This document shows, one piece after another, positions 1 to 6,041 of a stretch of DNA of 7,667 bases. The translations under genes were made by a program, and so were the position numbers. The stretch's first letter is position 1. Each line of letters opens with the position of its first letter. The notes under the pieces were generated by a model. It saw only the letters and a list, made by a program, of their open reading frames with translations, did not search any database and had not been told where the DNA came from. This DNA comes from Deltaproteobacteria bacterium (GTDB lineage: Bacteria > Myxococcota_A > Polyangia > Polyangiales > Houyiibacteriaceae), in contig QMMB01000150.1 in the NCBI GenBank assembly GCA_003647035.1, positions 1 to 7,667 of the forward strand, given 5' to 3'.

Positions 1-1
1 A

Positions 2-55
2 CACGAGCTCCTTCCATTTCTAGTCGCAGCGTCGCTCCTCGGCGGTTGTCAGGAC
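2..55 (+). other. Lipoprotein signal peptide (C-terminal part) with lipobox of the adaptor
   Basis: The first visible codons read HELLPFLVAASLLGGCQD. They form a hydrophobic core followed by Leu-Gly-Gly-Cys, a good match to the signal peptidase II lipobox. The positively charged N-terminal residues and the Met must lie within a few codons before the window. Asp at +2 after the Cys would be an inner-membrane retention signal under the enterobacterial Lol rule, but here +2 is Gln (Asp is +3), so sorting cannot be decided from this alone. Confidence 0.8.
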
Positions 56-1201
56 CCGCCGTCCCATGATGACCACGGTCACGAAGCCGATCACGACGAC
101 CACGGTGCTCCTGACGGTCATGACGACCATGACGATCACGCAAAGGACAAAGCCGCGCGGACGGTCCGGATATCGAAGGCCGGCCTCGAACGCAGCGGTA
201 TTCGAACCGAGCCGGTCCGCAGCGAACAGCTCATCGGGGGCGTAGACGCTCCGGCGGAGGTGCAGCTCAACCCGAACCGCACTGCGCACGTGGCGACCAT
301 GGTCGCAGGAAAGCTGGACGAGGTTCGAGTTTCTCTGGGCGATGCGGTGGAGGCGAATCAAGTACTCGCCACGATGCGAAGCGTGGCTCTCGGCGAGGCG
401 CGGTCCGCTGTGGCCAACGCTCGCGCCGATGTGGAGGTCGCGCGGGCGAACTTCGTGAGGCAGGAGGAGCTCAAACGCGAAGGGATTGGTTCGCAGCGTG
501 CCTTTCTCGAAGCCCAGGGCGTGCTGCGGGGCGCAGAGTCGGATCTGGCTGCCGCAAACGAGCGCTTGCACGTGTACGGAGGCCGAAAAGGCTCGGGAAG
601 CATGACCACCATTCGGAGCCCCCTGAGCGGCTTCATCATCGAACGGCACGGAACCCCGGGCGAGGTCGTCTCGGAAGGCAGCTCGCTTTTCACCGTTTCG
701 GATCTGTCTCGAGTGTGGGTCGTCGGCCGCGTCTACGAACAGGACGTGGCGGCGGCTCGGATCGGCGCACTGGTGGTGGTTTCCCTGCAGGCCTATCCCG
801 CCAAGATGTGGAAGGGCGAAGTGAGCTACGTGAGCCACACGCTCGATCCACATACGCGCACGTTGGATGTCCGGGTCGAGCTCGACAACCCGGACGGAAC
901 GCTCCGGCCGGGTCTGTTCGGCCGGATCTCGTTGAGCCGAGACCACGACAGCGCGGAAGAGGTGCCGGTCATTCCGCAGAGCGCGGTGCAGCGAATCGAT
1001 GGTCGAACGATGGTGTTCGTCGCCACCGACGAAGTCGGCGTATTCGTGCCAACGTTCGTGACACTAGGAGCTCGCGCGCGGGGCAAGGTGGAAGTGCGCG
1101 ACGGCGTGGTCGAGGGCGACCAAGTGGTGGTGTCCGGCGCGTTCACCCTGAAATCGGAGCTCCTGAGCGGCCAGATCTCCGAAGGCGACCACCAGCACTA
1201 A
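2..1201 (+). CDS. czcB: RND metal-efflux periplasmic adaptor lipoprotein, CzcB/CusB-like (5' partial)
   Basis: This is the membrane-fusion (adaptor) subunit that links an inner-membrane RND pump to an outer-membrane channel for export of heavy-metal cations. The frame is open from base 2 to a TAA at 1199-1201 (399 visible residues), so the true start lies just before the window. Counting from the first visible codon, residues 3-15 are hydrophobic and end in a lipobox (LLGGC, Cys16 at 47-49), indicating a secreted, lipid-anchored protein. Residues 22-46 are a His/Asp-rich tract. The barrel-sandwich/lipoyl-like half (around VAGKLDEVRVSLGDAV), an Ala/Glu/Arg-rich helical hairpin, the second half (TIRSPLSGFI), the beta-barrel (LSRVWVVGRVYEQDV) and a C-terminal membrane-proximal domain (EGDQVVVSGAFTL) follow in family order. 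The tail EGDHQH adds two more His. The pump gene follows after 9 bases, so the two are surely co-transcribed. A GTG at 260 could be taken as a start, but it would delete the signal and metal-binding regions. The family is certain; the exact metal is not. Confidence 0.93.
   Translation, partial: HELLPFLVAASLLGGCQDPPSHDDHGHEADHDDHGAPDGHDDHDDHAKDKAARTVRISKAGLERSGIRTEPVRSEQLIGGVDAPAEVQLNPNRTAHVATMVAGKLDEVRVSLGDAVEANQVLATMRSVALGEARSAVANARADVEVARANFVRQEELKREGIGSQRAFLEAQGVLRGAESDLAAANERLHVYGGRKGSGSMTTIRSPLSGFIIERHGTPGEVVSEGSSLFTVSDLSRVWVVGRVYEQDVAAARIGALVVVSLQAYPAKMWKGEVSYVSHTLDPHTRTLDVRVELDNPDGTLRPGLFGRISLSRDHDSAEEVPVIPQSAVQRIDGRTMVFVATDEVGVFVPTFVTLGARARGKVEVRDGVVEGDQVVVSGAFTLKSELLSGQISEGDHQH
65..139 (+). 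repeat. His/Asp-rich repeat (HDDH motif x4) encoding a probable metal-binding tract
   Basis: In the adaptor's frame, this stretch of 25 codons encodes 8 His and 10 Asp. The tetrapeptide HDDH starts at 65, 92, 119 and 128. The first three copies are exactly 27 bases (9 codons) apart and the fourth shares a His with the third. The copies use different His and Asp codons (CAT/CAC, GAT/GAC), so the amino-acid pattern is better kept than the DNA. The tract sits right after the lipid-anchored Cys, on a probably flexible arm, and suits capture of divalent metal in the periplasm. His-rich segments are known in CzcB-type adaptors; the function here is inferred. Confidence 0.75.
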
Positions 1202-1205
1202 GAGG
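1200..1205 (+). promoter_or_regulatory. Ribosome binding site of the RND pump gene
   Basis: AAGAGG overlaps the adaptor's TAA stop and lies 5 bases before the ATG at 1211. This close arrangement suggests translational coupling of adaptor and pump, and fixes the pump start. Confidence 0.6.
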
Positions 1206-1210
1206 CGACC

Positions 1211-4200
1211 ATGATCGAACGTCTAATCGATTTCTCTATTCGAAACCGAGCGCTCGTCATCCTGGGCGTACTGCTCGTTGGGGCGGTCGGCCTCAGAGCC
1301 GCTCAGGGACTGCCCATCGATGCCGTCCCGGATGTCACCAACGTGCAAGTACAGGTGCTCACCACCGCTCCAGCGCTCGGACCGCTCGAAGTGGAGAAGT
1401 TCATCACCTTCCCGGTCGAGACGGTGATGAGCGGACTCCCACGCCTGGCTGAAGTCCGGAGCCTCTCCAAGTTCGGCTTGTCGTCGGTCACCATCGTATT
1501 CGAGGAAGGAACCGACATTTACTTCGCGAGACAGCTGGTCGCGGAGCGGCTCGCCGAAGCTCGCCAAGCGGTCCCCGACGGCTACGGGAACCCGACCATG
1601 GGCCCCATCTCGACGGGCCTGGGTGAGATCTACCAGTTCACCGTGCAGGGCGACCCGATGTGCCTTCCCGGCGAACCGGACGTGGAGGACTGCTACACCC
1701 CGATGGAGTTGAGGACGGTCCTGGACTGGTACATCGCGTACCAACTGCGCTCGGTCCCCGGGGTGGTCGAAGTCAATACCTACGGCGGAGAGCTCAAGAC
1801 GTACGAGGTCCAGCTCGACCCCGCACGCCTGACGGCGCTCGACATTCCGCTAGGGGACGTATTCGAGGCCATCGAGCGCAACAACGCCAATGCCGGTGGC
1901 GCCTATATCCAGCGATCGGGCGAGCAGCTCCTCATTCGGGGAGAAGGCTTGGTCTCCAGCCTCGATGACATTCGCCGCATCGTGGTTTCCAATCGGCACG
2001 AAGGGACACCGATTACAATCGACGAAATCGCTGAAGTCGTGAACGCCCCAATGGTCCGTCAAGGCGCGGCAACCTATGAGGGGCGCGGCGAAACGGTCAT
2101 CGGCATCGCGTTGATGCTCATGGGCGCCAACGCACGCGAAGTATCTCGCGACGTGGGCGCAAAGCTAGAAGCGATTCGGCCGACGCTCCCTGACGGGGTG
2201 ACCGTGGAAGTGTTCTACGACCGCACCGATTTGGTCGATCGTACGATCCGCACGGTTGCGACCAACCTCATCGAGGGGGGTATCTTGGTGGTGGTGGTGC
2301 TCCTTCTGCTCCTTGGCAACGTCCGGGGCGGCCTGGTGGTGGCATCGGTAATTCCATTGTCCATGTTGGGCGCCTTCATTGCGATGCGGGTCGCCGGACT
2401 CTCCGGGAATCTCATGAGCCTGGGTGCGATCGATTTCGGGCTCATCGTGGATGGCTCCGTCGTCATCGTAGAAAATGTGGTCCGGGTCCTAAACGACCGG
2501 CGACCGAAGGGTGACGGACTCAGGTCCACGGTTCGCGAGGCTGCCGTCGAAGTTGGGCGGCCAGTCGCCTTCGCCGTCGCGATCATCATTCTCGTCTACG
2601 TTCCCGTGCTCTCCCTGCGCGGCGTCGAAGGCAAGATGTTTCAGCCAATGGCCCTCACGGTCGTGTTCGCACTGGCGGTCTCGCTCGTCCTCGCGCTGAC
2701 ATGGGTGCCTGCACTTTGCACCTTCGTCTTCCGCAAAGGAGTCGTGGAACACGAAACAGCGGTGCTTCGTCGGATTCGAGCTTGGTACGCGCCGCTGCTG
2801 GAACGCTCGCTCGCCCGACCCAAGAAGACGCTCGCGCTCGTAGGCGGGATCTTCGTTCTATCGCTCGGCGCGGTGCCGTTCATGGGTGCGGAGTTCGTCC
2901 CCACCCTCGAAGAAGGCGCGATCGCGATGCATGCGATCCGACTGCCGTCGGTTTCACTCGAGGAGTCAGTGAAAGCCACCACGCGGCTCGAACGCGTGCT
3001 CCTCGATCGCTTTCCGGACGAGATCGACACCCTCGTATCGAAGACCGGACGCCCTGAAGTCGCGACAGACCCGATGGGGGTCGAGCTTTCCGACGTGATC
3101 ATCATGCTCAACCCGGTCTCGGAATGGAGCGCGGTGAGCACGAAGGAAGAGCTGATCGGAGCGATTCAAGAAACGCTCCACGAAGAGGTGCCCGGTCAAC
3201 GCTTCTCGTTCTCGCAGCCCATCGAGATGCGCATGAACGAGCTCATCAGCGGCGTCCGCTCGGACGTGGCGGTCAGCATCTACGGCGAGGACTTGCAGGC
3301 CCTGAAGACCGCTGGCGACGACCTCGTAAAGATCCTCCGCGAAGTGCCGGGGGCGGCTGACGTCAAAGCCGAACAGTCGGCGGGTCTCCCCGTGCTCAGA
3401 ATCAAGATCAACCGCGACGCCATCGCTCGCTACGGCATCGACGCGAGCGACGTCTTGGACGCCGTCACCACGATGGGAGGGCGCCACGTTGGAGAGGTCT
3501 TCGAAGGACAGCGTCGATTCGCATTGCAGGTCCGGTATCGTGAAGACGCGCGTTCGAGCGTCGAGGCGATTCGGCAGATCCCCATCGCAGCCCCTGGAGG
3601 CGCCCTAATTCCCCTCGGGCAGCTCGCCGACTTGAGCGTGGAGGAAGGACCCGCCCAGATTAGCCGCGACCGCATTCAACGACGACTCACCGTGGAAGCC
3701 AACGTACGGGGGCGTGATCTCAGCGGCTTCGTGTCCGAAGCGAAGGCGCGCATCGAAGAGGCCGCCGTCCTGCCTGCGGGCTACTTTCTCGAATGGGGCG
3801 GCCAGTTCAAGAACCTCCAAGAAGCGACCGAGCGTCTCATTGTCGCCGTCCCGGTCGCCCTACTCCTGATCTTCTTCCTCCTTTACATGACGTACGGTTC
3901 GGCAATGCCTGCGCTGATCGTCTACCTCAATGTGCCGTTCGCAGCGACGGGCGGGATCTTTGCGCTGCTGCTGCGCGGCATGCCGTTCTCTATCTCGGCC
4001 GGCGTCGGATTCATCGCCTTGTTTGGCATCGCGGTTCTCAACGGCGTCGTGCTGATTTCATACATCCTGCAACTGCAGCATGACGGCACACCACTCCACG
4101 ATGCCGTGAAACGCGGAGCTCTTACACGCCTCAGGCCTGTGCTGATGACTGCAGCCGTCGCGGCTTTCGGTTTCCTGCCGATGGCGCTTGCAACGAGTGC

Positions 4201-4321
4201 GGGCGCCGAGGTGCAACGACCACTTGCGACGGTCGTGATCGGCGGCCTGGTGACCTCCACGCTACTCACACTGCTCGTCTTGCCCACGGTCTACGCTTGG
4301 TTGGGCAAGAAGGAGGCCTAG
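1211..4321 (+). CDS. czcA: Heavy-metal efflux RND permease, CzcA-like
   Basis: This inner-membrane pump exports divalent metal cations from periplasm or cytoplasm using the proton gradient, as a trimer joined to the adaptor and an outer-membrane channel. At 1036 residues it matches the usual 1040-1060 of the HME-RND group. TM1 is near residues 13-31, a large periplasmic porter domain follows, TM2-TM6 start near 354, a second porter domain lies between the halves, and the last TM block runs to the C-terminus. The TM4 signature is DFGLIVDGSVVIVEN with Asp408, Asp414 and Glu421, equivalent to Asp402/Asp408/Glu415 of Cupriavidus CzcA. This is typical of Zn/Co/Cd-type pumps and unlike the monovalent Cu/Ag pump CusA. 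LGEIYQ and YTPMELRT are also family landmarks, but between them lies a short extra segment with Cys151 and Cys161. The start is fixed by the family N-terminus (IERLIDFSIRNR) and the ribosome binding site. The stop overlaps the stop of the convergent downstream gene. Family certain; exact ion (Zn, Co, Cd or Ni) inferred. Confidence 0.96.
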   Translation: MIERLIDFSIRNRALVILGVLLVGAVGLRAAQGLPIDAVPDVTNVQVQVLTTAPALGPLEVEKFITFPVETVMSGLPRLAEVRSLSKFGLSSVTIVFEEGTDIYFARQLVAERLAEARQAVPDGYGNPTMGPISTGLGEIYQFTVQGDPMCLPGEPDVEDCYTPMELRTVLDWYIAYQLRSVPGVVEVNTYGGELKTYEVQLDPARLTALDIPLGDVFEAIERNNANAGGAYIQRSGEQLLIRGEGLVSSLDDIRRIVVSNRHEGTPITIDEIAEVVNAPMVRQGAATYEGRGETVIGIALMLMGANAREVSRDVGAKLEAIRPTLPDGVTVEVFYDRTDLVDRTIRTVATNLIEGGILVVVVLLLLLGNVRGGLVVASVIPLSMLGAFIAMRVAGLSGNLMSLGAIDFGLIVDGSVVIVENVVRVLNDRRPKGDGLRSTVREAAVEVGRPVAFAVAIIILVYVPVLSLRGVEGKMFQPMALTVVFALAVSLVLALTWVPALCTFVFRKGVVEHETAVLRRIRAWYAPLLERSLARPKKTLALVGGIFVLSLGAVPFMGAEFVPTLEEGAIAMHAIRLPSVSLEESVKATTRLERVLLDRFPDEIDTLVSKTGRPEVATDPMGVELSDVIIMLNPVSEWSAVSTKEELIGAIQETLHEEVPGQRFSFSQPIEMRMNELISGVRSDVAVSIYGEDLQALKTAGDDLVKILREVPGAADVKAEQSAGLPVLRIKINRDAIARYGIDASDVLDAVTTMGGRHVGEVFEGQRRFALQVRYREDARSSVEAIRQIPIAAPGGALIPLGQLADLSVEEGPAQISRDRIQRRLTVEANVRGRDLSGFVSEAKARIEEAAVLPAGYFLEWGGQFKNLQEATERLIVAVPVALLLIFFLLYMTYGSAMPALIVYLNVPFAATGGIFALLLRGMPFSISAGVGFIALFGIAVLNGVVLISYILQLQHDGTPLHDAVKRGALTRLRPVLMTAAVAAFGFLPMALATSAGAEVQRPLATVVIGGLVTSTLLTLLVLPTVYAWLGKKEA
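4318..4321. other. Shared CTAG: interlocked stop codons of two convergent genes
   Basis: The palindrome CTAG gives TAG on the plus strand (4319-4321, end of the pump gene) and TAG on the minus strand (4320-4318, end of the ADC-like gene). The two genes therefore meet tail to tail with a 4-base overlap and no room for a dedicated bidirectional terminator between them. Confidence 0.95.
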
Positions 4322-5067
4322 CAGCGTTCCGCAGCCTCGAACCGGCCCTTCATCTTGCCCATCCACATGCTCATCAACGCCGGCTTGGGAAGGCCGAGAG
4401 ATCGTAGCTCGTCCGCAATTGGATGTGCGCCAAGCTCGATCTCCGTGCCGCCCATGCGAACCCCGAGGCCTTCGGCACTGGATACGAACGGGGTCTTGTG
4501 CAGGACGCCATCGATGTAGCTGTAGGTGCAAAGCGCCTGCTCCGGGAAATCGCGCTTTCCACCCGTGGGCGAGCTGAGCTTGAGCACGTTCTGCCCGTCT
4601 TTGTTCCAAATACACCGAGCGCGGTCACCGCCTGTGTCGAAATCGATCTCATCGACGGTCTTCGGAAAACCCCAGATGGTCCGGCCCGCCTCGCAAGTGA
4701 ACGACTGGTTCACCGGAAGATGGATGATGTGCGTAGGAAGGAGGCCTCTCATCATGTCCATCGCCGCTCCGACGTAGGGGAGACCGCTGCGGTCGCCGCG
4801 CTTGCGGACGAAGAACGCGATTGACACCTCGTTGTAGTCCCCAAGGTCGTTGTCGCGGTAGTCGATGCACGAGATGCTGAGCAAGCCGCGACCGGGAAGG
4901 ACCTCGGCGATCTCGAGCTCTGGGCCGGGCAGCAGAGCTCGAGCCGCGCGCGAGCGGACCAGCCAGGTAGCGGTGGCGGAGCATGCATCTCGAACGATGC
5001 ACGGCATGGTGACGGTGCGCCCTTGAATCAGATAGTCTTTCGGCACGTACTCCACCAGGCCCGCCAT
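4318..5067 (-). CDS. Acetoacetate decarboxylase-superfamily protein (substrate unknown)
   Basis: This 249-residue protein belongs to the ADC fold family, whose prototype forms a Schiff base between an active-site lysine and a beta-keto acid and releases CO2. Canonical enzymes are about 245 residues, so it looks full length. The family core is clear: LVRSRAARALLPG near 37-48 (the Arg and 'LLP' region), LGDYNEVSIAFFV at 75-87 with Glu80 in the place of the catalytic-pocket Glu76, and GRTIWGFPKTVDEI at 128-141 with Lys136 aligned to Schiff-base Lys115 of the clostridial enzyme. The residue after it, Lys116 in Clostridium, is Thr137 here. The large middle insert GLPTHIIHLPVNQSF type segment and the Trp-Gly-Phe-Pro-Lys wording are those of the wider ADC-like group, whose members are not all decarboxylases. 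ATG at 5067 is the only possible start, since an in-frame TAG lies 16-18 bases upstream. It diverges from the SDR gene with 17 bases between starts and overlaps the pump gene at its stop. Whether it decarboxylates acetoacetate, another keto acid, or does related aldol/dehydratase chemistry cannot be told. Confidence 0.88.
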   Translation of the reverse strand: MAGLVEYVPKDYLIQGRTVTMPCIVRDACSATATWLVRSRAARALLPGPELEIAEVLPGRGLLSISCIDYRDNDLGDYNEVSIAFFVRKRGDRSGLPYVGAAMDMMRGLLPTHIIHLPVNQSFTCEAGRTIWGFPKTVDEIDFDTGGDRARCIWNKDGQNVLKLSSPTGGKRDFPEQALCTYSYIDGVLHKTPFVSSAEGLGVRMGGTEIELGAHPIADELRSLGLPKPALMSMWMGKMKGRFEAAERC

Positions 5068-5078
5068 GCTACAAGCAT
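5066..5078. promoter_or_regulatory. Inverted repeat ATGCT-ACA-AGCAT in the divergent start region
   Basis: A perfect 5-bp inverted repeat with a 3-base centre lies in the 17-base gap between the divergent ADC-like and SDR start codons. Its left arm includes two bases of the ADC-like gene's start codon (ATG read on the minus strand at 5067-5065). It could be an operator half-site pair for a regulator acting on both genes, or a small hairpin at the 5' end of either transcript. It is short enough that chance is possible. No clear -10/-35 pair could be placed nearby for either gene, so the promoters probably lie inside the opposite coding sequence. Confidence 0.3.
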
Positions 5079-5084
5079 CGGGCT

Positions 5085-5960
5085 ATGAGCAACACCCCGA
5101 ATAGAGTTGCCATCGTGACCGGCGCAAGCCGCGGCGTTGGGAAAGGAATCGCGATCGCACCCGGCGCGTCGGGCGCAACGGTGTATGTCACCGGCCGAAC
5201 CACCGAAGGCGGCGAAGCCCATCCTCTCGGTGGAACGGTGCATGGCACCGCTGAGGCGGTGACCGAAGCCGGCGGCGAAGGGATTGCGATCTCGTGCGAC
5301 CATGCGGACGACGAGCAAGTCCGCCAGTTGTTCGAGCGCGTCGGCGAGGAGCAACAGCGCCTCGACATCCTCGTCAACAACGCAACCTCGGTTCCACGAG
5401 AGCTCGCCAAGCCAGGCCCATTCTGGGAGAAGTCCCTCGATCTGCTGCGAATCCTGGACGTGGGACAACGCTCTCACTACGTCGCGAGCTATTTCGCGGC
5501 ACCCTTGCTGGTACGCACGGGCGGCGGTCTAGTGGTGTCCACATCGAGCTATGGAGCCCGCTGCTACATGCACGGCCCAGCCTACGGAGCCGGCAAAGCC
5601 GGGATCGACAAGATGGCGATGGACATGGCCGTGGACCTTCGCGATCACGATGTCGCCGCCGTGAGCCTCTGGCTCGGCTTCGTTCGAACCGAGCGCAATG
5701 AGCCCCTCTTTCAACATCCCGACGCGATGAAGGGGCCATACGGGAAATTCCTCGCCAACGCCGAAAGCCCCGAATTCATCGGCCGCGTAATCGAAGCGTT
5801 GCATCGCGACCCGAAGCGAATGGAACGTTCGGGCCATGTGCTGATCGTTGCAGAGCTCGCGGAGGAGCTCGGCATTCGCGAGGCGGACGGGCGTCAACCG
5901 AAGTCGAGCCGGAGTGTCCTCGGCGCGCCGCCAGAGCCGAGCTCCGTCGTAATCCGCTAA
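5085..5960 (+). CDS. Short-chain dehydrogenase/reductase, DHRS1-like
   Basis: This is a 291-residue classical SDR, an NAD(P)(H)-dependent oxidoreductase with a Rossmann fold, expected in the cytoplasm. The cofactor motif TGASRGVG is at residues 12-19, followed by the TVYVTGRT strand typical of the DHRS1 group (human DHRS1 is a carbonyl reductase with steroid and xenobiotic substrates). NNA is at 98-100, the active-site Ser154 sits 13 residues before Tyr167, and YGAGK gives Tyr167/Lys171. The SHYVASYFAAPLLV, VSLW and VRTE segments and the C-terminal ELAEELGIREADGR also follow DHRS1. Three consensus positions differ: Asp125 stands where the catalytic tetrad normally has Asn, Pro26 sits in the helix after the glycine-rich loop, and WLG (Leu197) replaces the usual WPG. 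The ATG at 5085 puts the glycine motif at the normal distance; the ribosome binding site is poor (GGG two bases before ATG). Substrate unknown; the bacterial relatives are usually simply called SDR family oxidoreductases. Confidence 0.9.
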   Translation: MSNTPNRVAIVTGASRGVGKGIAIAPGASGATVYVTGRTTEGGEAHPLGGTVHGTAEAVTEAGGEGIAISCDHADDEQVRQLFERVGEEQQRLDILVNNATSVPRELAKPGPFWEKSLDLLRILDVGQRSHYVASYFAAPLLVRTGGGLVVSTSSYGARCYMHGPAYGAGKAGIDKMAMDMAVDLRDHDVAAVSLWLGFVRTERNEPLFQHPDAMKGPYGKFLANAESPEFIGRVIEALHRDPKRMERSGHVLIVAELAEELGIREADGRQPKSSRSVLGAPPEPSSVVIR

Positions 5961-5985
5961 GCAACGCGGAAGAACAGATACAGTG

Positions 5986-6015
5986 TTGCCGTAGAGGGCC
6001 CATCGCGGATATTGT
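5986..6015 (+). promoter_or_regulatory. Possible sigma70-type promoter for the fatty acyl-CoA reductase gene
   Basis: TTGCCG (5986-5991) and TATTGT (6010-6015) are separated by 18 bases. Each matches 4 of 6 bases of the E. coli consensus. Initiation around 6022 would give a leader of about 20 bases that includes the ribosome binding site. The match is weak and the host's promoter consensus is unknown. Confidence 0.3.
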
Positions 6016-6031
6016 CCTCCGTCCCAACCCC

Positions 6032-6037
6032 AGGAGG
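6032..6037 (+). promoter_or_regulatory. Strong ribosome binding site of the fatty acyl-CoA reductase gene
   Basis: AGGAGG lies 4 bases before the ATG at 6042. It is the best Shine-Dalgarno match in the window and fixes this start, which also puts the TGASGFIG nucleotide-binding motif at residue 5, as normal for extended SDRs. Confidence 0.8.
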
Positions 6038-6041
6038 CGCC

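Larger units (their letters stand above)
5961..6041 (+). other. Intergenic gap before the fatty acyl-CoA reductase gene
   Basis: This 81-base gap is the longest non-coding stretch in the window. It holds a possible promoter (5986-6015) and a strong Shine-Dalgarno site (6032-6037). It has no obvious hairpin followed by T residues, so I see no intrinsic terminator for the SDR gene and read-through into the next gene is possible. Confidence 0.7.

Noticed and set aside
20..946. Long minus-strand open frame (about 308 codons) opposite the adaptor
   Set aside because: It is the antisense shadow of the adaptor in high-GC DNA. Its protein is Arg/His/Ala-rich with no recognisable domain, while the plus frame has full family architecture.
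715..1452. Plus-strand open frame (about 245 codons) spanning the adaptor-pump junction
   Set aside because: It is an out-of-frame, Arg/Gly-rich translation that crosses the boundary of two certain genes; no family resemblance.
4423..4824. Plus-strand open frame opposite the ADC-like gene
   Set aside because: It is a shadow; the minus-strand protein shows conserved ADC-family residues and this one shows none.
5023..5053. TTGAAT ... TACTCC as a promoter for the SDR gene
   Set aside because: The -10 element matches only 3 of 6 bases and the 19-base spacing is long; too weak to report as a feature.
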